From positions 4,588,001-4,652,000 of the forward strand of contig NZ_CP072600.1 in assembly GCF_019891175.1 (NCBI RefSeq): a DNA stretch of 64,000 nt, given 5' to 3'. Both the position numbers and the translations under genes were made by a program. This stretch comes from Leptothermofonsia sichuanensis E412 (GTDB lineage Bacteria > Cyanobacteriota > Cyanobacteriia > Leptolyngbyales > Leptolyngbyaceae). A model generated the notes under the pieces. The model saw nothing but the letters and a program-made list of their open reading frames with translations, was not told the origin of the DNA and did no database searches. Below, piece after piece: positions 26,901-35,351 of this stretch; within the stretch, counting starts at the first letter, position 1, and every line of letters begins with the position of its first letter.

Positions 26901-27181
26901 ACAACAACGCTGGACTCGGCGGCTGCCAGGGTGTTGAGTAGCCGGGTATAGTATTTCCGGGAGAGGGGATAGCGCCCCAGTTGTCGGAGACTGACATCAT
27001 CAATTGCCACGACCACCAGCCGCTCATCCCAGGGCATCGCTCCCCGTGCTCGAAACAGGTGATGATAAGCGATATGCTCTAATGGCTGAAAAGCACCCTG
27101 ATGCAGCAGCAACGCGATCGCGATCGTGGCGACTGCACCCGGCAGAAACCGCCATGCGTGTTTGCATAGAAGCCTATTCAT
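23981..27181 (-). CDS. CHASE2-PAS hybrid histidine kinase with C-terminal receiver
   Basis: This protein has 1066 residues. A first TM (about 13-30) precedes an extracellular CHASE2 domain (about 33-280, VVVAIDDVSLRQLGRYPLSR, DPLVTPFDRN) and a cluster of TMs (about 283-345). Then come a PAS-like domain (about 415-520), HisKA with H565 (NMSHELRTPLNVILG), HATPase with LRQVLLNLIGNAIKF, DTGPGIA and GTGLGLAIS, a receiver with D875 (LILMDMRMPGMNG), and a C-terminal 60-residue module (about 1002-1062). It probably signals from the periplasm to its own receiver. Its ATG overlaps the preceding gene's stop by eight bases (ATGAATAG), indicating translational coupling. Confidence 0.93.
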   Translation of the reverse strand: MNRLLCKHAWRFLPGAVATIAIALLLHQGAFQPLEHIAYHHLFRARGAMPWDERLVVVAIDDVSLRQLGRYPLSRKYYTRLLNTLAAAESSVVVINLLWSEPSPEDTQLSQAIRSQGMVVLAQAWDKTGTPLVPVPELATDAIATGHVLKREDTDGLVRQVDLQIHGHPALSVAAVQSYSLVQTPVPLPDLDQPFWINWVSPGSQLRSYSLVDVIHGNVSAQNLRHKIVLVGVTAAGLDPLVTPFDRNPPTSSVYLHATLIQNLLQQNPLHPLQRSGLWVLLLLSAPALSWLMSAWNTRQQLVVIAGLCSGWALLALLLFQAHYWLPISPAIALFATTAVVVALSDRLREDYLLRRQIDHLWQHYRQDLIMNGVDTNHPLIPVQKQKLPQPKNALSRVAQLAALAEQLGRSHSAQTAIAQTLPIGLLAADLNGDVWFCNPVAARLLQVEVGSHLNDQRMANWLSPEQWQISLDRLKAGNPIKYGNLQQGDRWFDLILQPLTYPTFPSRRNSINQIDGFLLLLEDITDHQQAEAELQQAKEIAIREAARSEKANRAKSEFLANMSHELRTPLNVILGFTQVMNHAPSLSAEHQTHLDIINRSGQHLLGLINDVLEMSKIEAGRVRLNETRFDLYHLLDDLEIMLRVRANAKQLMLTFERAPDLPRYIITDESKLRQVLLNLIGNAIKFTETGRVTLRAQVERAEAEAWKNGKSADAPSALIYSPITLMFEIEDTGPGIASEELKDLFQPFAQASAGQQANEGTGLGLAISRKFIHLMGGDIMVCSAISQGSLFKFHIRVSQSPAADIAPPLNQARVISIAPDQPPWRILIVEDQWENSQFLVKLLVPLGFEVCEARNGQEGIALWERWRPHLILMDMRMPGMNGAEATQKIRAIEQARDAGKFQPHAIASSALAHSYPGSCPHSHTKILALTASVFEETQMTAAAIGCDDFLRKPIQESTLLAKLAEHLGVRYVYENADNPENDWKEPFPPPSTEHDLGILLAQMPPAWIRQLHQAAIKGSDRLIFQLIEQIPETSDPLAQSLINWIKNFQFDEIIHLTQPLVKSPS

Positions 27182-30100
27182 GACCCAGAGACTCTATCAG
27201 TTCCACTATCTTATCGAAATGGAAATCAAGCACCCATGCCTTTAAGCCCTGTGCCAGATGAGAATGGGCATCGGGCAGTTGTCCAATCAGATTCAGTATC
27301 CACCGATCCTTACCCAGGACGGCCGCCTGATGCAACTGAGCAATCCAGTCAGCCGGTATTCCATCCAGGGATGAACTATCCAGAATCTGCTCTTCCCTAA
27401 AAGAGCAGAACGAAGATGAGTCGAAGTCATCATAACCACTGATCATTTCTCCGATCTCATCTCTGGTTTCGTAGGCGTATTGAACATTCAAATGTTGCGC
27501 TAATTTAGCAAAAACCTCCTCTGCCCGGAATGGCTTGCTGATAAAATCATCACACCCTGTCTTCAAAATAGCCGAGCGATCTTCATCAAAGGCGCTACTG
27601 GTGACCGCAATGATCCTGGTCGTCTCAGGCAACCCGCCAATCCGGTTCCCTTCTTTGCGAATCTGTTCCTCCCTCGCCCGGATTTGCCGGGTTGCCTCAT
27701 AGCCATTCATGACTGGCATTCGTATATCCATCAACACCACATGCGGACGCCAGCTTTCCCAAAGAATTATGCCCTCTCGCCCGTTGCTGGCAACCTGGAC
27801 ATCAAACCCTACGGGTTGCAGTAGATTCACCAAAACCTGCTGATTTTCCCAATGGTCTTCCATAATCAGCACACGGTAGGGCGGGTGGCCGGGAACCAGA
27901 CTGACAACCCGTTGTGATGGATAGGAGACAGGGGGTTGTGCCGTTTGAGCTGGGGTAGCCTGAATATTAAACCGAAAAATACTACCTTGACCGACTACAC
28001 TGTCAACGGTGATGGTGCCTCCCATCAACTGGACAAACTTCTGGCTAATGCTTAATCCCAGGCCAGTGCCTTCAGAAGGTCGCTGCCCTGTACGGATTTG
28101 CACAAAAGGCGTGAACAGTCGTTGTAAATCCTGGGGGGCAATACCAGACCCCGTGTCTTCAACCTCAAAGCAAAGGGTGATGGGGTGATCGGGGGAAGCG
28201 ATCGATGGTTTTGGCTTGATGGCCTGGTGCTCCTGCTCGCCCTCATTTTTACGCACTCCAAAATTCTCACCCACCACGGACACCCGCAGGGTCACGCCCC
28301 CTTTCTGCGTAAACTTAATCCCATTGCCCAACAGATTTAACAAAACCTGCCGCAGTTTTCCTTCATCCGTAGTGATATATCGGGGGACATTGGGAGACTG
28401 TTCAAATGTGAGGCACAGTTGCTTAGTCCTGGCTTTGAGATAAAGCATCTCGTAGAGAGTATCCAGTAGCGCGTAAAGATCGAAGCTGGCAGATTGCAGC
28501 TTCAGCCTGCCTGCCTCAATTTTGGACATTTCTAACACATCATTGATCAACGCCAGTAAGTGTTGTCCACTGCGGTTAATGATCGTCAGATACTCCCGGT
28601 TGCGCAGGCTGAGGAGATTGTCATGGCTCATAATCTGAGTGAAGCCTAGGATCGCATTGAGGGGCGTGCGCAACTCATGGCTCATGTTTGCCAGGAACTC
28701 GCTTTTAGCCCGATTGGCAGCTTCCGAAGCATCTCTGGCTTTTTCCAAAGCGATGGATTGCTCTTGAGTTTGGACCAGAAGTTTTGACAAAGCGACCTCT
28801 GCCTGTTTGCCCTCTTTATAAAGAGACAGCGCAAACGCCGCCGCACTCAGAAGACTAATTTCTAAACTGTCCCAGTTTCGGGCTGTCACACAGTTGTCAA
28901 ACCCAATAAATCCACAAAATTCCCCTTCTACAATCAGGGGCAAAATCAGAATGGCAAGAATGCCCTGGGGTTCCAGAACAAAACGCTCTGAATCAGGAAA
29001 ATCTGCAACGACACCGTTGATGATGGTTCCCTGGGATAAAGCGGTTGCCCACCGGGGGAAAAAATCTTGATAGGAAAGGTTTTGCAGCATCGGGTTGTTG
29101 ATTTCGGGTGAGATTCCTTCCGCACACCACTCGGCGCGTTGACTCATCAACAGGTTGCCCTGCTCATCCCGGCTATTTTCAAACAAGTAAACTCTCGATG
29201 CCCCAGAGGCTAACCCCAATTGCTGGAGGATTTCGTTATGGTGGACTTGATTATTTTTGGAAGCAAGTAGCAGGCGTTGAATCTCTACTAAGGCCATGAG
29301 ATATCGTTCCCGCTTTGCCAGGGCGGCTTCTGACTGTTTGCGATCGCTGATATCGGTTGCCACGCCAAGGACTAAGATAGATTGACCATCCATGGCCTCA
29401 ATCGGTTTTTTGATGGTCTGAAAATCACGAGTTTCGCCAGCGGCAGAAGTCACGGTTTCATCCAGCAGCCTGGGTTGGCGAGTACGGATGACCTGCCGAT
29501 CTGTCTCCAGAAAGTGCTCAACTTCAGCCAGATTAGGATTGAAGTCTGCATCTCTTTTACCAATCAAGTTTTCAACCGTTGTGCCATAAATTTCGGCAGT
29601 GGCTTTGTTTGCCAGAACAAATCTACCGTTCCAGTCTTTGGCAAAAATCAGATTGGGTGCGGTATCAATCACATTGCGAAGAAATGTTTGTTGCCGCCTC
29701 AGGGCTTCTTCGGCCTGTTTGCGATAGGTAATATCCGTATCGACCATGAACACAATCCAGCAATTTGCCTTCTCATCCCATTGCACAGTGTAGGTTTCAG
29801 CCAACCAGTGCCAGTTTCCATCAGCATGGCGGAAACGGTACTCAATTTTCCCCTCCCGCCCTGCCTCGATATCAGCCCGGAGTTGGGTCAGGTATCGGGC
29901 CAGATCCTGCGGGTGCACTTGTGACATCCACAGATTAGAATCGGCGGCATGCTCCTCAATGGAAAGGCCAAAGAGTTGTAAATATCCGGCTGAGCGGTAA
30001 TCCACAATCCAGGTGCCATTCGGAAAAAACCGAACACTGGCAATTGCCGCTGGCACCTTATTAAGAATATTGTTGAGTTTTGTTTCCGAAGCTTGCAGGG

Positions 30101-30989
30101 CAAGTTCAAGCTGTTTGCGATCGCTGATATCTGTACTGGAACCCAAAACTCGAATCGGGTTTCCAGCCTCATCCCACACTGCCAAAACCCGATCCAGAAC
30201 CCATTTGTATGTGCCATCCTTGCAACGCAGACGGTACTCTTGCGTTAACTGTGGAATCTCTCGTCTGAGGTAAGCTTCTTTGGTAGCAAGGACACGATCG
30301 CGATCGTCCGGGTGCAGAAGTTCGAGCCATTGCTCTCTGGTATGGGCAAACTCCTGGTCTGAGTATCCCAGCATTTGCTTAAACCGCTTCGAGTAGCAGC
30401 CTTTCCCCGTTGTCAGGTCGATATCAAAAATGCCATCATTGCTGGCTTGAATCACCAGTTGCCAGCGCTCTTCGTTCTTGCGTAATTCGTCCAGGGCACG
30501 GTTACCCTCAGACTGAAGCTCCGAACGAGCGTTCTGGTCATTCTGTTCTCGATGCCTGATTGCCTTGAGTAAACTATTGGCTGTGATTAAACCAACGGGT
30601 TGATGTTGGTCATTAATGATTGGCAGGGCAGAGATCTGGTGTTGCTGAAACAGGGTCAATACAAAATCTATATCCTGGAGATCCGTGTGATTCAATACTA
30701 AATTCTGATTGCTAATCACAGTCGAAACAGGCTGAGTCATTGCGTCAGTGTCGAGACCAATGAAGCGCAACCCATCTCGTTCGCTAAATGAACCAACTAG
30801 TCTCGAAGAATCTGCTTCAACCACCAGCAGGCACGGAGATTCTGTTTCCCTCAACAAGGCGATCGCCGCTTTCAGACTAGCATTTGCTGCGATCGTGGGT
30901 GGATGCCAGTTAATAGCCGCCGTGAGTGAACTATCTATAGACTGCATCGGGCGATCGGTTTCAATATTCTTCGATTCCACCATAATCAT
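27174..30989 (-). CDS. CBS-PAS-GAF hybrid histidine kinase with C-terminal receiver
   Basis: This soluble 1271-residue protein has a CBS pair (about 20-145), PAS/PAC units with characteristic DRKQ or YRKQ ends (about 165-295, 300-430 and 435-555), a GAF domain (about 570-735), and a coiled coil. HisKA carries H771 (NMSHELRTPLNAILG); the HATPase has LRQVLLNLLGNGIKF, DTGSGIA and GTGLGLSIS; the receiver has D1088 (VVLMDIRMPVMNG); and a terminal module is near 1205-1268. CBS domains often bind adenine nucleotides, so energy or second-messenger state may be sensed. It starts 25 bases after the EAL gene. M3 is an equally good start. Confidence 0.93.
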   Translation of the reverse strand: MIMVESKNIETDRPMQSIDSSLTAAINWHPPTIAANASLKAAIALLRETESPCLLVVEADSSRLVGSFSERDGLRFIGLDTDAMTQPVSTVISNQNLVLNHTDLQDIDFVLTLFQQHQISALPIINDQHQPVGLITANSLLKAIRHREQNDQNARSELQSEGNRALDELRKNEERWQLVIQASNDGIFDIDLTTGKGCYSKRFKQMLGYSDQEFAHTREQWLELLHPDDRDRVLATKEAYLRREIPQLTQEYRLRCKDGTYKWVLDRVLAVWDEAGNPIRVLGSSTDISDRKQLELALQASETKLNNILNKVPAAIASVRFFPNGTWIVDYRSAGYLQLFGLSIEEHAADSNLWMSQVHPQDLARYLTQLRADIEAGREGKIEYRFRHADGNWHWLAETYTVQWDEKANCWIVFMVDTDITYRKQAEEALRRQQTFLRNVIDTAPNLIFAKDWNGRFVLANKATAEIYGTTVENLIGKRDADFNPNLAEVEHFLETDRQVIRTRQPRLLDETVTSAAGETRDFQTIKKPIEAMDGQSILVLGVATDISDRKQSEAALAKRERYLMALVEIQRLLLASKNNQVHHNEILQQLGLASGASRVYLFENSRDEQGNLLMSQRAEWCAEGISPEINNPMLQNLSYQDFFPRWATALSQGTIINGVVADFPDSERFVLEPQGILAILILPLIVEGEFCGFIGFDNCVTARNWDSLEISLLSAAAFALSLYKEGKQAEVALSKLLVQTQEQSIALEKARDASEAANRAKSEFLANMSHELRTPLNAILGFTQIMSHDNLLSLRNREYLTIINRSGQHLLALINDVLEMSKIEAGRLKLQSASFDLYALLDTLYEMLYLKARTKQLCLTFEQSPNVPRYITTDEGKLRQVLLNLLGNGIKFTQKGGVTLRVSVVGENFGVRKNEGEQEHQAIKPKPSIASPDHPITLCFEVEDTGSGIAPQDLQRLFTPFVQIRTGQRPSEGTGLGLSISQKFVQLMGGTITVDSVVGQGSIFRFNIQATPAQTAQPPVSYPSQRVVSLVPGHPPYRVLIMEDHWENQQVLVNLLQPVGFDVQVASNGREGIILWESWRPHVVLMDIRMPVMNGYEATRQIRAREEQIRKEGNRIGGLPETTRIIAVTSSAFDEDRSAILKTGCDDFISKPFRAEEVFAKLAQHLNVQYAYETRDEIGEMISGYDDFDSSSFCSFREEQILDSSSLDGIPADWIAQLHQAAVLGKDRWILNLIGQLPDAHSHLAQGLKAWVLDFHFDKIVELIESLGHE

Positions 30990-31014
30990 AGGCTGCGGTT
31001 AAGCGGATGTGCCT

Positions 31015-32148
31015 TTAAGTTGCCTCAGGCAATGGCGTAAACGATTTGGAAACATGGAGATGACGATTAGCTTGCATTTCAGTACTTGACCGAAAAGATT
31101 GGATGAGAGCACTTGCCGCCTGACTGTCCAGTGGTTTGGAAAACAGATAACCCTGCATTTTGGTACAGCCCACTGCCTGCAATGCTGCCAGGTCTTCAGT
31201 GGTTTCAACCCCTTCTGCAATTACCTCCAATCCCAGCCTGGTGGCTAACTGAACGATCATTTCGCTGATATCCCATTGTTTACTTTGAATAAAGGAGCGA
31301 TCAATTTTCAATACATCAATGGGTAACCCCTGCAAGCGATTCAAGGAGGAATAACCTGTACCAAAATCATCCACATAAAGCTGGATTCCCAGTGCTCTCA
31401 GTTCTAAAAGCACGGCAAGGGCACTTTCCTGATTTTCAATTAAGGCACTCTCAGTAATTTCTAGCTTCAAACTGTCTGGCGCAATTCGGCTTTCTGCCAG
31501 AATGTGCTGGATCTCTTGACTTAAACCGGGCTGCATAAGTTGCAGAGCAGAGAGATTGACACTAACCGTCAGGGGTGGCGTAGAGGGAAATTGCTGCTGC
31601 CAGGCAGAAATCTGGTTACAGGCGCGCTCCAGAATTTTCATACCCAGGACATGAATACATCCCATCTTCTCTGCTAGTGGAATAAAGATCGCAGGCGGGA
31701 TCATGCCTCTGGTGGGATGGTGCCAGCGAGCCAAGGCTTCAAATCCAAGGATTTGATGGTTGTCAGTCGAAATAATGGGCTGGTATACCAGGCAAAATTC
31801 CTGGCGTTCAAGCGCCTCATGCAATTCATTCTCTAGCTGTAGTTGCTGAATGACTTCGTCTGATAAAACGGTCATTGGCAGGATGGGCCTGTTTTCAATG
31901 GCATTGGCCAGACGAACCAAACGATTGGCATTGTTGATCGCGATCGCCAGTATGCGCTGCCCCTCATCGGACAAACAACCCAACTGCCCGGTGTTTAGAA
32001 GCCCAAGTGCTCCTTGAATGGAAGTCAATGGTGTGCGTAATTCATGGCAGATGTATAGTGTGGCATCTTTCAGATAGCTGATTGAGGAGCTTTCAGTATC
32101 ACCCCCATGCCCAAAACTGGTCTGATGAGCGTCTTCAGACATAACCAT
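31015..32148 (-). CDS. HisKA-EAL fusion, putative c-di-GMP phosphodiesterase
   Basis: This protein has about 377 residues. An N-terminal HisKA domain (about 25-95) carries a phospho-acceptor H35 in YICHELRTPLTSIQGALGLL but is not followed by an ATPase domain. A full EAL domain (about 104-350) follows with FEALARW, SVNLSALQL, LEITESAL, VDDFGTGYSSL, LKIDRSFI and AEGVETTEDL, the metal- and substrate-binding set expected of active c-di-GMP phosphodiesterases; no GGDEF domain is present. No membrane segment is seen. The ATG at 32148 is chosen; an in-frame TTG at 32247 would add 33 residues. It precedes the CBS kinase by 25 bases. Confidence 0.92.
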   Translation of the reverse strand: MVMSEDAHQTSFGHGGDTESSSISYLKDATLYICHELRTPLTSIQGALGLLNTGQLGCLSDEGQRILAIAINNANRLVRLANAIENRPILPMTVLSDEVIQQLQLENELHEALERQEFCLVYQPIISTDNHQILGFEALARWHHPTRGMIPPAIFIPLAEKMGCIHVLGMKILERACNQISAWQQQFPSTPPLTVSVNLSALQLMQPGLSQEIQHILAESRIAPDSLKLEITESALIENQESALAVLLELRALGIQLYVDDFGTGYSSLNRLQGLPIDVLKIDRSFIQSKQWDISEMIVQLATRLGLEVIAEGVETTEDLAALQAVGCTKMQGYLFSKPLDSQAASALIQSFRSSTEMQANRHLHVSKSFTPLPEAT

Positions 32149-32286
32149 TATCACTGAATCCCTGATAGAAATTTGGTTGACCCTCGGTCTGGTATTTGCG
32201 TGCTGATTGAGCGATCGGGGGTTGCTGAGCAGTTTCCCTATGGTCAAGGTAGTTCAAGCTACCCCGCAGGACTTTTCAAACACCTG

Positions 32287-32616
32287 CTAAAATTCCTTCC
32301 TGAAATCGGCATCTCCCTGGCTAAGCGATCGCAAACTGAGCCAGACCGTATAGCAGATTTTAGAAACCGTAATACAGACCCTGATTCCCTGTTCAGTCTG
32401 GGCATAGGCAACTTCATAGGCTTTCAACCGTTCATTGGGAGAAAAGGATTGATGGTGGGCATAGAGTTCATTGTTGTAACGGATTCCTGGTTGAATCCCT
32501 TCGTCCCAATACTTGAATGGGATGACCAGACCTTCATCCAGTACCAGGGGGGGAGTTATCTCTACTGAATTCCTGCTTGGGGGCAATGACTGTCGGTAAT
32601 CGGGTTGTGCCAGCAT
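32287..32616 (-). CDS. Small hypothetical protein upstream of the HisKA-EAL gene
   Basis: This frame of 109 residues includes VLDEGLVIPFKYWDEGIQPGIRYNNELYAHHQSF, NERLKAYEVAYAQTEQGIRVCITVSK and YTVWLSLRSL, a composition that looks like a genuine soluble alpha/beta protein rather than noise. It lies on the operon strand, 138 bases before the EAL start, and may be its first gene. There is no clear ribosome site at ATG 32616, and later starts are possible. A plus-strand frame over the same bases looks less protein-like. Confidence 0.5.
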   Translation of the reverse strand: MLAQPDYRQSLPPSRNSVEITPPLVLDEGLVIPFKYWDEGIQPGIRYNNELYAHHQSFSPNERLKAYEVAYAQTEQGIRVCITVSKICYTVWLSLRSLSQGDADFRKEF

Positions 32617-33055
32617 AAATTGGGGGAGAGGGTTGAGATGGACGATCAGTCAGGGGGCTGTCAACTGATGACGGAACCACAAATGGGGTTGACCCGTTTG
32701 AAATTTGCTGTAAGACCCTGTGAGACAGACTCTAAATAAAGAATTTAAAGAAAAAATGTGACATCGGCGTGAAAATCAAAAGCCAGAATGGTTTACTTCT
32801 GGTTTGCCAGAGGAAGATTGCCTGCTCATCTCAGGATTGTGGCTTGAATAGACTGAAAGACCTGGCATCCTGCTACAGAGACACAGAGGTCACAGAGGAA
32901 TGACCCTGTGTTCTCTGTGCCTCTGGGGTGAAAATTCAGCTCATACAGCAGGGCAGGAAAGATGACGGAATCAGGCTTTGAGGGTTCTCATTTGTCCTGA
33001 CAACCTTGGATGGCTGACACTATGTTTCTAAAGACTCCAAAAGCTTAAAAATATA
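32617..33055. other. Intergenic region between the two signalling units
   Basis: These 439 bases hold a family A hairpin (32873-32930) and presumably the promoter for the minus-strand signalling operon. I see no gene. Confidence 0.5.
32873..32930. repeat. Family A hairpin repeat
   Basis: CTACAGAGACACAGAGG faces CTGTGTTCTCTGTGCCTCTG as a long stem with one weaker arm. Confidence 0.75.
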
Positions 33056-33442
33056 TTAAAAATCGGCTCTCCAGTTGAGTGCGGTAGCAATTTGATTGCC
33101 CAGTAGCCCTGGGTCAAAGGGTTTCGTCAGAACTGCCTGGGCACCCAGTTCAGCATACTGACGTTGAGTAACAACATTCCCGGTTGCGGTTAACATAATC
33201 ACCGGAATCGGTTTGGTTTCTGGGTTGTTTTTGAGTGTTTTGAGGGTCAAGAGTCCATCCATTTCGGGCATCACCACATCCAAAAGGATGGCATCGGGAT
33301 GGTATTTGGTGGCGATCGCCACTCCTTCTTCGCCAGAGGCAGCGGTCAACACCTTCCACCGTTTGGTGATTTGCAGGCTCATTTTGGCTATTTCACGGAT
33401 ATCTGCCTCATCATCGATTACCAGGATTTGTTTCACGCTCAT
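33056..33442 (-). CDS. Single-domain (CheY-like) response regulator
   Basis: The 128-residue protein consists of one receiver domain: acidic pair in VIDDEADI, phospho-acceptor in ILLDVVMPEMDGL, Thr in MLTATGN and Lys in LTKPFDP. With no output domain it must act through protein contacts or as a phosphate carrier in a relay. ATG at 33442, with another ATG one codon upstream. It lies downstream of, and on the same strand as, the kinase and REC-wHTH-HPt-REC genes but is separated from them by 320 bases including a family A repeat, so co-transcription is uncertain. Confidence 0.9.
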   Translation of the reverse strand: MSVKQILVIDDEADIREIAKMSLQITKRWKVLTAASGEEGVAIATKYHPDAILLDVVMPEMDGLLTLKTLKNNPETKPIPVIMLTATGNVVTQRQYAELGAQAVLTKPFDPGLLGNQIATALNWRADF

Positions 33443-33765
33443 CACGATTCAATTCCTAAGCAGCAATCACAGCAATCAGGAGCTTAAATTCCTACCAACC
33501 AGATAAAGTGTTCCCTGATTGGGGAGCAAACATTCCATTCCCTGTTCTGTCATCATACGATAGGGGAAAATCATGAACCTGAGCTACACCAGAATCTTTA
33601 GTACGGCATCTTAATCAATTCACATTCCCAAGGAACGAGGGTTTTATCACCTGAAACTTCACCACAGAGGCACGGAGAACAAGAACACAGAGCAATTCCT
33701 CTGTGCCTCTGGGGTAAGTCCTGAGTTTTTCGGTTGATTGAATCCACGATCCTAAGCGTTCTAAT
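33443..33765. other. Intergenic region with a family A repeat
   Basis: The 323-base gap between two same-strand regulator genes contains the family A hairpin at 33661-33715 and no other recognisable element. Confidence 0.5.
33661..33715. repeat. Family A hairpin repeat
   Basis: ACCACAGAGGCACGGAGAAC faces CCTCTGTGCCTCTGGGGT. Confidence 0.8.
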
Positions 33766-35319
33766 TTATCCTGGTTTCTGCCAGGTTCGCAAAAGCCGAT
33801 TCCGTTCCAGACGATTGAAGATCCGCGTGACAATCTCCGGTTCGATGAAGGGCTTGGACACATAATCATCTGCCCCAGCACTATACATTTGCAGGACAAT
33901 CTCCGGATTTCGATAGGCAGTCAGGAACAGAATTGGTAGTCCGCTCCAGGCACTCTCGTTACGAATTGCCCGACATAACTCAATGCCACTGACCTGGGGC
34001 ATATCCACATCCAGGATCAGGAGGTCAGGCATTTCGGTTGCCAAAACATCCCACAGTTGCAGCGGATCGCTGAGTGTGGAGATTTCAATACCCCAATGGG
34101 GGAGGAACTGACGTAAAGTTTCCAGAACCAGGGGGTCGTCATCCACCGCCAGCACTTTAATTGGGAGTGATGGTAGATTCTGGGCCTGTCGCCCTGTGAT
34201 ACAGGTCGATGCTGGAGGCTGGTCAGCCAATGATGGTTGCTCCGAAACCGTCCTGCTATCTGTACTCTCCTGACTCAGGGAGATGAGTAAATCGTCATCG
34301 GACAGTTGGGGGGGGTGCTGAAGGGTTTGCTGCAACTTTGTGACCAGGGATTGCAGTTGTTCAACGCTCTCAGTTCCGGCGGCTTGAAACCAGCGTTCAA
34401 TTTCCTGCCCCAGTTGGGTACCGGCTGGAAAACCAAACATGCCCAGGGAGCCTGCCAGTTTATGGGCAGCGGCAGTGGCAGCCCGGCCCAGTTCCTCAGG
34501 CAGGTTGCCAGCGGTCAACGCTTCAACTGCCTGCTCCAGGGTTGCCACCCGTTCTAAAATTGAGGGTTTGAACTGCTCCCAGAGGGCGATCGCCGCTGCC
34601 CGTGCCTGGTCAGTTGTTGACGATTGCTGTGGGATTGGGGTGTCCCTTTCTACTGGAGGTTTAAGGCGATACCCCATCCCATAGACCGTATCAATCATAT
34701 CCTCTATGCCTGCGGATTTAAGTTTGCGGCGCAATCGCTTAATGTGAGTCCTGATGGTCTCTTCCCCAGGAGCATCAAATCCCCAGAGATGTTCCAGGAG
34801 GATGCTACTGCTGAACACCCGTTGGGGATTGCGCAGGAATAGCTCTAACAAACCGTACTCCTTCGGTGATAGCGCCAATCGTTGCCCCTGATAGGTGACT
34901 TCGCAGGTGCCCGGATCCAGGACCAGGTCACCCCACTCCAGAATGGGGCTGGTGGACGGATTGTAACGGCGCGTCAAGGCCCGAATCCGGGCAGACAGTT
35001 CTTCTGTGGTGCAGGGTTTAACCAGATAATCATCCGCACCCGCATCCAGACCTATGACTTTATCCGCACTGCTGCCCAGAGCAGTCAGCAAGAGAATGGG
35101 TACGGTACATCTGGCTTGCCGCAGTTTTTGGCAAAGCTGGATGCCATCCAGTTTCGGCAGGTTGATATCCAGCACAATCAGGTCATAAGCCGCCGAACGT
35201 GTATAGTCCCATCCGGCTTCACCATCTTTTGCCACATCCACCACATAGTGCTGCGATGTCAAATGACTTACCAGGGTTTGGATCAGCAGTTCATCGTCAT
35301 CCACTAACAGGATTCTCAT
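33766..35319 (-). CDS. REC-wHTH-HPt-REC phosphorelay transcription factor
   Basis: This protein of about 517 residues has an OmpR-type receiver (about 1-118, D51 in VLDINLPKLDG, K101) and a winged-helix DNA-binding domain (about 125-222, ALSPKEYGLLELFLRNPQRVFSSSILL and TIRTHIKRLRRKL). An HPt domain follows (about 240-335) with H286 in AAHKLAGSLGMFGFPAG, and a second receiver (about 387-510, D437 in LILDVDMPQVSG, K-P-F at the end). All relay residues are present. ATG at 35319 gives the normal receiver start and has AGGGTGAC upstream; ATG 35337 is possible. The kinase gene ends 14 to 32 bases upstream, so the pair is cognate by position. Confidence 0.92.
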   Translation of the reverse strand: MRILLVDDDELLIQTLVSHLTSQHYVVDVAKDGEAGWDYTRSAAYDLIVLDINLPKLDGIQLCQKLRQARCTVPILLLTALGSSADKVIGLDAGADDYLVKPCTTEELSARIRALTRRYNPSTSPILEWGDLVLDPGTCEVTYQGQRLALSPKEYGLLELFLRNPQRVFSSSILLEHLWGFDAPGEETIRTHIKRLRRKLKSAGIEDMIDTVYGMGYRLKPPVERDTPIPQQSSTTDQARAAAIALWEQFKPSILERVATLEQAVEALTAGNLPEELGRAATAAAHKLAGSLGMFGFPAGTQLGQEIERWFQAAGTESVEQLQSLVTKLQQTLQHPPQLSDDDLLISLSQESTDSRTVSEQPSLADQPPASTCITGRQAQNLPSLPIKVLAVDDDPLVLETLRQFLPHWGIEISTLSDPLQLWDVLATEMPDLLILDVDMPQVSGIELCRAIRNESAWSGLPILFLTAYRNPEIVLQMYSAGADDYVSKPFIEPEIVTRIFNRLERNRLLRTWQKPG

Positions 35320-35351
35320 GTCACCCTGGCTTCCCATACATTGTTCTGTTT

